The notes beneath the pieces were generated by a model that did not search any database, was not told where the DNA came from, and saw nothing but the letters and a program-made list of their open reading frames with translations. From NCBI GenBank assembly GCA_949284615.1, contig CASDWL010000054.1:1-5879 (forward strand): a DNA stretch of 5,879 bases, given 5' to 3'. Positions 1-5,879 of this stretch are shown here, piece after piece. Numbering within the stretch: the first letter of the stretch is position 1; each line of letters begins with the position of its first letter. A program made the position numbers and the translations under genes. The DNA comes from an uncultured Mycoplasma sp. (GTDB lineage Bacteria; Bacillota_I; Bacilli_A; Mycoplasmatales; Metamycoplasmataceae).

Positions 1-40
1 GTTGGAAGGATTTTTTATATAAAAAAATCACAACCCCAAC
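1..40. repeat. Interrupted inverted repeat (hairpin) at the left edge
   Basis: GTTGG at 1-5 pairs with CCAAC at 36-40, and GATTTTTT at 9-16 pairs with AAAAAATC at 22-29 around the loop ATATA. The two stems are separated by an unequal internal loop (6-8 against 30-35). It could be a terminator for a gene to the left or a structure protecting an insertion-sequence end from read-through transcription. Sequence beyond position 1 is needed to see whether a T-tract follows on the minus strand. Confidence 0.4.
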
Positions 41-66
41 CTTTCATAATTTTATTAAGTGTTGCG

Positions 67-80
67 ATTGTAATTACAAT
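67..80. repeat. Perfect 14-bp palindrome ATTGTAATTACAAT
   Basis: The 14 bases are their own reverse complement. The palindrome lies inside the segment that resembles an IS30-type terminal repeat, so it may be part of a transposase binding site. A dimeric repressor operator is another possibility. No promoter elements are recognisable beside it, so a regulatory role is not supported. Confidence 0.4.
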
Positions 81-85
81 TTGGG

Positions 86-123
86 AACTCATTTTAATAA
101 TGAGTTTCTTTTTTATATTTTTT
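86..123 (+). terminator. Hairpin terminator convergent with aspS
   Basis: AACTCATT (86-93) and AATGAGTT (99-106) form a perfect 8-bp stem with a 5-nt loop. On the plus strand it is followed by a T-rich tract (TTCTTTTTTATATTTTTTT, from 105), which fits intrinsic termination of a transcript arriving from the left. On the minus strand the same stem begins 7 nt after the aspS stop codon, the normal place for the operon's own terminator, but there it is followed by CCCAAATTG and not a U-tract. It therefore looks like a formerly bidirectional terminator that now works well only for plus-strand transcription. Confidence 0.6.
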
Positions 124-1798
124 TAAGTTTCAATTCTTTTAATTGATCTTCACTGACATTAGATGGAGAGTTAAATAATACATCAATTCCATTAGCATTT
201 TTAGGGAAAGCAATAACATCTCTAATTGATTCTTCTTTTGCTAAAATCATAATTAAACGATCTATTCCAAAAGCTATACCACCATGTGGAGGAACTCCAT
301 AAGAAAATGCATTTAAAAAGAATCCAAATTTGTTATCAATTTCTTCTGGGGTTAATTTAAGAATTTCAAACATTTTACTTTGTAATTTAGAATCATGTAT
401 CCTAATAGATCCAGATGATAATTCAAAACCATTTAAAACCAAATCGTATGACCTAGCTTTCACTTTAGTTAAATCACTATCTAAAAATTTTATAGTATCA
501 CTTGTTGGAGATGTAAAAGGATGATGAGCTGGATCAATCTTACCATCATCAAATTCAAACATTGGTCAATCTATAATTCAAACGAATTTGTATTCATCAG
601 GATTTGCTAAATTAAATATTTCATTTAGTTTAGTTCTTACTGCTCCTAAGGATTGAGTTACTTGATGATAATTTCCTTTAGTTATTAATAATGTTGCATT
701 ACTAATATTAAAATCTTTAATAATATGATTTAACTCATTTTCTATTGCAGTATTTAAAGAATTTAAATTAAATTTTCCTTGTTCAATTTTAATTGTTATT
801 AATTTATCAGCTTTATTTTTAATAGTAATTTCTTCTAATATTTTTAAATTTGCATTTGTTATTTCATGATCAAATATTAAGCATTTTATTGATTCACAAT
901 TTTGAAATAAAGGGGATTTAGATTTTTTTAAATAATTAGTTAAATCTTTTAATTGATATTCATACCTTAAATCTGGTTTATCAGTACCATACAAATCTAT
1001 TGCATCATCATATTTCATCCTTAAAAAAGATTTATCAATTTTTATATTAACAACATTCATAATGTTGCTAAATAAATCTTCCATTAATCCAAACAATCTT
1101 TCTTCAGTAATAAAAGACATTTCAATATCTAATTGAGTAAATTCTGGCTGGCGATCTTTTCTCATGTCTTCATCTCTAAATGCTCTTGATATTTGAAAAT
1201 ACTTTTCAATACCAGATATCATTAATAATTGTTTGTATAATTGGGGTGATTGAGGTAGAGCAAAAAATTTATTTTGGTTTCTTGTAGGAACCAAATAATC
1301 TCTAGCACCTTCTGGTGTTGATTTAGATAAAATAGGTGTTTCTATTTCAAGAAATCCTTTATCATTAAATCAATCTCTAATTACTTTAATAACTTTATGT
1401 CTTAAAAATAAATTATCAAACATTTTAGGTCTTCTTAAATCTAAAAAACGATATTGTAACCTAGTATCCTCTTTAGCATTTAAATCATTTTTGATATCAA
1501 AGGGAATTTCTTTTGATCTTGATAAAATTTCATAAGTTTCTACTTCTACTTCATAATTTCCTGTAATTAAATCTTTATTAGGAGATTTTCTTATTTTTAA
1601 AATTCCTTCTACTTTAATAACAGATTCCTTTGTAAAATCAATTTTATTTTTAAATACTAATTGAACAATACCAGTTCTATCTCTTAAATCAACAAAATTA
1701 AAATTTCCCATCTTTCGAATATTTTGCACTCATCCATAAAGAGTTAAATTAGTATTCTCTTTAAAATTTAAGATTTCAATATTTTGATATTTTTTCAT
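113..1798 (-). CDS. aspS: Aspartyl-tRNA synthetase (AspRS), class II
   Basis: Charges tRNA-Asp with aspartate using ATP, in the cytoplasm. The 561-residue product is slightly shorter than typical bacterial AspRS (about 580-590). The N-terminal OB-fold anticodon-binding domain is clear ([20 protein letters not shown], about 22-41). Further on are the catalytic QSPQLYKQ (183-190), class II motif 2 [11 protein letters not shown] (201-211), a region of about 250-410 matching the bacterial GAD insertion in position but weak in sequence, and motif 3 [14 protein letters not shown] (501-514) followed by [12 protein letters not shown]. Four TGA codons are read as Trp (near 566, 578, 1370 and 1730); with the standard code the gene would appear broken. 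The ATG at 1796-1798 is chosen because AAAGGTGA lies 7 nt upstream. It starts 3 nt after the hisS stop, so it is very likely co-transcribed with hisS and perhaps translationally coupled. Confidence 0.97.
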
Positions 1799-1801
1799 TT
1801 T

Positions 1802-3070
1802 TTATTCACCTTTAAATAGAATTTTACTTATATTTTCATACATTTCACTTAGATTCACAATAGTATTACTTTTCCCTACTTTAATAGTTCAATAATCTGT
1901 ATTCTGTTGATTTAATTCTTGAAATATATTAATCTTTGCATTTATTTTCATAGCATCACTAAATAATTTTTTAAATTTTTTAATTTGATAATTATATTCA
2001 ACTGAAATATTATTATTTCTTAATAAATAAATTAATGGCCTAACTTTATCATATTGTTCTTCATTTTCAAGAATGAAATTGACATCAATTTTATCATCAT
2101 CAAAATTAAATTTTTGATCATATTTAATTATTTCAAATAATCTTTCAACGCCCACGCCAAAACCTACACCATTAATCTTGATATGATTGTCATTTTTTAT
2201 TAAATCTAAATAACATCCACCACCAATTACTGTAACTTTAGATCCTAACAAATTTGAAGTAGAAATAATTTCAAAAACAATATTTGAATAATAATCTAAA
2301 CCTCTAACTAAAGAATAATTTATCTCATAAGCAATATTAAGTGAATCTAATATTTTTAAAATGGAATCAAATTGTTCTTTTGTTTCCTTTGATCAAAAAT
2401 CACAAATTTTAGGAGCATTTTTTACACAATCTAACTTAGAATCATTTTTATCATCTAATATTCTTAAGGGATTTGTATCAATTCTTTCTTGAGATATTTT
2501 AGACAACATATTTTTATTTTTTCTAAAATACTCTTTCAATTTATTGATATATATTTCTCTTTCTTCAAGTGTGCCAATACTATTGATATATAAAATATAA
2601 TCAGTTATTTTTAATTTATTGAGCAATGAACAAGCTAAAGATATTACATCAATAATAGTATTATTATTTAAATTATTAGTAAATTCCACACCTATTTGAT
2701 AAAACTGCCTCAATCTTCCCTTTTGTGGTTTTTCATATCTATACATAGAATCAATATAAAACAATTTATTATATTGAGAATCATTAAATAATTTATTTTC
2801 AATTATCGCTCTACCAACTGGTGCTGTACCCTCAGGTTTTAAAGCCAATAAACGATCATTATAATCTTTAAATTTATAAATTTCTTTAGTTATTATGTCA
2901 CTACTTTCTCCATTAGAATCTCTAAATAATTCAAAAGATTCAAATGTAGGAGTTATTATTTTTTTTAAATTATATGTTCTAGCTAAAGATTCAAATTCAG
3001 AAAAAATCTTTTGATAGATTTTTTCATCTAATCCAAAAATATCTTTTGTTCCTCTTGGTTTTTGAATCAC
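1802..3070 (-). CDS. hisS: Histidyl-tRNA synthetase (HisRS), class II
   Basis: Charges tRNA-His with histidine using ATP, in the cytoplasm. The 422-residue product has normal bacterial HisRS length. It begins with the typical MIQKPRGTKDI. Visible motifs are motif 1 (about 38-50, IITPTFESFELFR), KPEGTAPVGR (78-87), motif 2 YIDSMYRYEKPQKGRLRQF (105-123), histidine motif VRGLDYY (255-261), a second histidine motif GGGCYLDL (283-290) and motif 3 GVGFGVGVERL (about 301-311). The C-terminal anticodon-binding domain spans about 325-422. The second histidine motif is usually GGRYDxL, so Arg is replaced by Cys286 and the Asp is shifted. Two TGA codons encode Trp (1889-1891, 2393-2395). The start is GTG at 3068-3070, supported by AAGGAGA 4 nt upstream. 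It is the first gene of the hisS-aspS operon. Confidence 0.97.
1806..1813 (-). promoter_or_regulatory. Ribosome binding site of aspS, inside the hisS 3' end
   Basis: AAAGGTGA on the minus strand, 7 nt before the aspS ATG. It overlaps the last codons of hisS (Lys-Gly-Glu-stop), so ribosomes finishing hisS pass directly over the aspS initiation region. This placement supports both the chosen ATG and translational coupling of the two synthetases. Confidence 0.75.
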
Positions 3071-3074
3071 TATT

Positions 3075-3081
3075 TCTCCTT
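3075..3081 (-). promoter_or_regulatory. Ribosome binding site deciding the hisS GTG start
   Basis: AAGGAGA on the minus strand, 4 nt before GTG at 3070-3068. It is the strongest Shine-Dalgarno match in the window and supports the GTG start, which also gives the conserved HisRS N-terminus MIQKPRGTKD. An ATG-only gene caller would miss this start. Confidence 0.8.
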
Positions 3082-3093
3082 AATTTAATAATA

Positions 3094-3118
3094 AAAAATC
3101 CTTTTAAAAAGGATTTTT
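3094..3118 (-). terminator. Intrinsic terminator after secDF, within the hisS leader
   Basis: The arms 3094-3104 and 3108-3118 form a perfect 11-bp stem (AAAAATCCTTT with AAAGGATTTTT) around a 3-nt loop. On the minus strand the stem ends in a U-run and continues as TTTTTTATTATT. It lies 47 nt past the secDF stop codon, so it is well placed to end the secDF transcript. The stem is nearly symmetrical and could also act on the plus strand. It sits between the likely hisS promoter and the hisS ribosome binding site, so transcripts from that promoter must pass through it. Confidence 0.75.
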
Positions 3119-3142
3119 ATCACAATTTTAAAAGTAAATATT

Positions 3143-3151
3143 ATTATATCA
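3143..3151 (-). promoter_or_regulatory. Extended -10 promoter, probably for hisS-aspS
   Basis: On the minus strand TGATATAAT is a perfect extended -10 (TGnTATAAT), with TATAAT at 3143-3148. Transcription would start near 3136, leaving a leader of about 66 nt before the hisS GTG. A TTGACA lies upstream at 3159-3164, but only 10 nt from TATAAT, too close to be its -35; an extended -10 does not need one. The promoter lies just after the secDF stop codon (3166-3168). No T-box specifier structure or its conserved GGTGGNACC-type motif is seen in the short leader. Confidence 0.55.
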
Positions 3152-3165
3152 ATTTAAATGTCAAT

Positions 3166-5826
3166 TTATTTAATATCATTAATGCCTTTAAAATTTTGTT
3201 CTTTAATTTTTTCTGTATCTCAAAAATTATCAGCAATAATTTTTCTTGAAATTCTTGCTTTAGTAACTTCAAAATGAATTAGTAATTTTGGTAAGATAAG
3301 CAATATAACTAATAAATTTATAGAACTAAACAATAAATTAATTAATAAAAATTGTCATGGAAGAGATCCTAATAATGCTAAACACAATACAAAAACAAAT
3401 GCTATTAATCCATTAATAATCAAGAATGATTTCAACATCTTAAAGTACTCATAATAAACAATTTTTTTGATATTTTCTTTGGTTAGCAATTCAATTCTTG
3501 AAAGTTTTAATTTGTAGTGTATTTTTGATAAAAAAGATATTGCAAATGATAATAATAGAATAAATGATGATACTATTGCAACTGCTAATAATAAATCAAA
3601 TTTAATACCTCCAAATAAAACTATAAAAGCAATAACAATTCCTGTAATAATAAATGAGAAAAATAATGTAATAGCTTTTACTCAATCCATTCATATAAAA
3701 ACAAGAACACATGTGACAATTAAAGCAATCAAAATACCATACATCGCAAATCTCATAACAACAAAAGTGTCAGAATTTACAATTTCTACAGGAATAATAA
3801 CTAAATCATATAAATTTGTTAATTGCTGATTAATACCATTAATAAATTCATTTGAAAAATCCCTATTAATTAATATTGAAAAAGATTTAAGATCCAATAT
3901 GTTTATATTATTTTCATTAATCCCGTTATTAATTAAAATATTCTTAATTACATTTATTTCATCATTTGAAAAGATTTGCTGATCTGCTTTACTTATGTTT
4001 ATATTTATTTGATCTTGAATTACATTATTGTAATTTAGCCCATTGAAAATAGTATTTCCAGATACTAAAAAATTTACTAACAATAACGCCATTGCAATAA
4101 CAAAAATAAATATTGCAAAAAATAAAACATTTTTTTTAGAATTTACTAATTTTTCAAATTTATTATATTTATCTTCCTCATTTTTGTCTGAAAATTGAAT
4201 AATTGAATCACTTAATACATTTTCTTTTTTAATTTGATTATTTTCAACATTACTATTTATTTCTGTATTAAACTCAACCATTTCATGATTGGTTTCAATA
4301 TTATTTTTTCCATTGTTTTTGTTTAATTTTAAGAAACTTATTGATTTTGAATTATTTTCAAAATATTGTAATCCTGTAAATATTTTAGATAAAAATATTG
4401 TTAATGGTAACAAAATAATAGTAATTGCTAGACAAGAAATTAAAATTATAATTGAAAATTGATTGAAAATAGAAGAAGTAACAACATAAAATATAGACAT
4501 AAATGTTGTTAGTATAATAGATTTTAAATACATACTTTTTTGATAATTTTTAATTGTGTTTTTTGTTGATTTAGCAACAGTATTTCCAAATTTATGTTCT
4601 TTCTTTATTTTGGATAAAAAAGAAACAATAAAATCTGTAGATATTATTAAAGTTAATAATATTGAAAATATGCTAAAGGAGTTGTAATCTCCAAAAAATA
4701 TACTTATCATTAATAAAGCAAGAAAAATAATTATTGCCAATATAATAATGGATATTATTCCTAAATAACCATAGTTTATAACAACTAATATAGATATAAA
4801 AGCAAATATTGTAATCAGAGAGATCATTAAAAATAAATATGCATTATTCCCATTAGAAGCAATTCTTGGTGCTAGAACATAATCATTTAAGTTATAAGAT
4901 GATATTCAAAAACTAACATCATAATATTCATTTTGAATCTGATCATTAGTTAAATCCAAATTAGCAACACCAAAATCTTTGTTTATTGTTATTGTTTTTT
5001 TTGTTGAACTTGACAAACTGAAATCTTCAATATCATTCTTTGAAACAATAAAATCTGTTGCTTTGTAAACCTTATTAGTATCTGGATCAATTAATTCATC
5101 TTTAAAAAAATATGTATCTAAAGTTGTGGTATTTTCTCCTGAAGGTTTATTTTCAGGTGTTCTTTTTTGCTGAAATAAAAATTCATATAAGGTTCCTGAA
5201 TAACCATCATTCTCTACAGCATTTTTTACTATTTTATTTAAAATCCCAAAGTTTTTTCAAACAATAACCTTATTACCTAATTTTTGGTCCTTTATCCATG
5301 TATAAAATTCATTTAAATTATTGGCAGATAATGAATAACTTGAACCTGATAAAGTTGCATAATTAAATAAAGAATTATTATTTGATGTAGAATGAAAAAA
5401 CTCTGGGTCAAATATTGCATTTATTGGCAATAATGTTAATGAACTTTTATTAGTAATATCATTAATTAACTCATTTATTATATCTTTATCATTAACATCA
5501 ATATTGGTTATATCAATACTTCACATGTTGTTTTCACTATATATTGAAGTTATAATAGAATCCGGGAAAATATTTTCTAATCTTTTTTGTAAATTAAATA
5601 ATAATTGATTTGAATAAGTTTCATCTAAGATAGGTGTTCCATCATCTTGAACAGGGTTAATGACTAATGAAATACCATTTTTATATTCATTAGAAACCTT
5701 AGTATCTTTTGTTTTAAAAGCAAAAGATAAACCTATAAATAATCCTGCAAAAATAAAGAAAAAAAATAAGATAAATCATCTCTTTCATGTAGACAACTTA
5801 AAAATTTTTTTAAATTTAGTAAACAT
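3166..5826 (-). CDS. secDF: Protein translocase subunit SecDF (SecD-SecF fusion)
   Basis: Membrane partner of SecYEG-SecA that helps complete protein export using the ion gradient. The 886-residue product has two RND-like halves. SecD half: TM1 about 17-37, a large extracellular P1 region about 40-328, and TM2-TM6 about 331-479, with the TM4 motif TDFIVSFLSKIKKE (397-410) matching the SecD pattern VDANVLIFERIKEE, including Asp398. A hydrophilic Asn/Lys/Glu-rich cytoplasmic linker covers about 481-564. SecF half: TM7 about 565-589, a short loop domain about 590-688, and TM8-TM12 about 690-848. Nine Trp codons are TGA and one is TGG (5296-5298). Its SecF half lacks several canonical motifs. The frame stays open from the ATG (5824-5826) to the right edge and no Shine-Dalgarno precedes that ATG, so the true start may lie outside the window. 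It is probably terminated before hisS. Confidence 0.88.
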
Positions 5827-5879
5827 TTTAGAACTTATTTTATCAAATTTATTAAAATATAAATTTATTATTATTTTAA

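Larger units (their letters stand above)
1..85. mobile_element. Possible end of an IS30-type insertion sequence (terminal repeat side only)
   Basis: No gene is supported here. Read inward on the minus strand from about position 85, the sequence runs through AAATTGTAATTACAATCGCAACACTTAA. The CGCAACA core and the preceding CAATTG-like palindromic part resemble terminal inverted repeats of IS30-family elements as I remember them; this is recognition, not alignment. The element body and transposase would lie to the left of the window, so neither family nor orientation can be confirmed. No target duplication can be checked because the other end is missing. Alternative explanations are plain intergenic DNA or the 3' end of a structured RNA or gene transcribed from the left. 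Confidence 0.3.

Noticed and set aside
15..92. Minus-strand mini-ORF of 25 codons (MSSQIVITIATLNK...) after aspS
   Set aside because: No ribosome binding site precedes it, its ATG lies in the terminator stem, and it uses TGG where this genome strongly prefers TGA. More likely chance within non-coding or IS-end sequence.
1..126. Plus-strand open frames from the left edge (for example a hydrophobic 41-codon frame ending at 126)
   Set aside because: Two plus frames are open here, neither with typical A/T-ending codons or a recognisable C-terminus, and both run through the terminator into aspS. A gene fragment cannot be supported without sequence to the left.
330..524. Plus-strand open frame of 64 codons inside aspS
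   Set aside because: It lies entirely opposite strongly conserved AspRS coding sequence and shows no RBS or recognisable protein; it is an antisense shadow.
578..1294. Apparent frameshifts or stops breaking aspS, hisS and secDF
   Set aside because: Every internal break is a TGA codon at a Trp position or simply absence of a start codon; I followed the frames through each junction and found them continuous under code 4.
3143..3164. TTGACA (3159-3164) with TATAAT (3143-3148) as a classical promoter
   Set aside because: The spacing is 10 nt, far from the 16-18 nt required. The TATAAT is better explained as an extended -10 with TGA directly upstream.
3046..3249. Plus-strand open frame of 67 codons across the hisS start and secDF end
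   Set aside because: Its Phe/Asn/Ile-rich product is what A+T-rich DNA yields by chance, and it crosses the terminator, the promoter and two real genes on the other strand.

Overview
The window reads as chromosomal DNA of a mollicute that uses genetic code 4 (TGA = Trp). It is extremely A+T-rich. Its three long genes are complete only when TGA is read as tryptophan: I count 15 TGA Trp codons against one TGG. A secDF-hisS-aspS order with these protein sequences fits the Spiroplasma/Mesoplasma/Entomoplasma branch best. That placement is inference; no rRNA or other phylogenetic marker is present.

All three genes lie on the minus strand, so transcription runs from right to left. From 5826 down to 3166 (possibly starting beyond the right edge) is a fused SecD-SecF translocase subunit of about 886 residues with 12 predicted membrane segments. 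Next comes a 97-bp gap (3071-3165 plus the RBS zone) holding an extended -10 promoter and a strong symmetrical hairpin terminator. Then follow hisS (histidyl-tRNA synthetase, 422 aa, GTG start) and, only 3 nt after its stop, aspS (aspartyl-tRNA synthetase, 561 aa). hisS and aspS form a tight two-gene operon that charges tRNA-His and tRNA-Asp; SecDF is a membrane protein-export helper and is probably a separate transcription unit.

The left 112 bases hold no convincing gene. They contain a hairpin immediately after aspS, followed on its far side by a palindrome-containing segment whose sequence resembles the terminal inverted repeat of an IS30-type insertion sequence, and an interrupted hairpin at the edge. 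The aspS-proximal hairpin has a T-tract only on the plus-strand side; on the aspS side the expected U-tract is replaced by the IS-like sequence. This could mean an element has inserted next to the operon's terminator.

I see no CRISPR array, tRNA, rRNA, T-box or obviously new multi-gene system. The points worth a second look are the possible IS end at the aspS terminator, the nested promoter/terminator ahead of hisS, an altered histidine-site motif in HisRS, and loss of canonical charged residues in the SecF half of SecDF.
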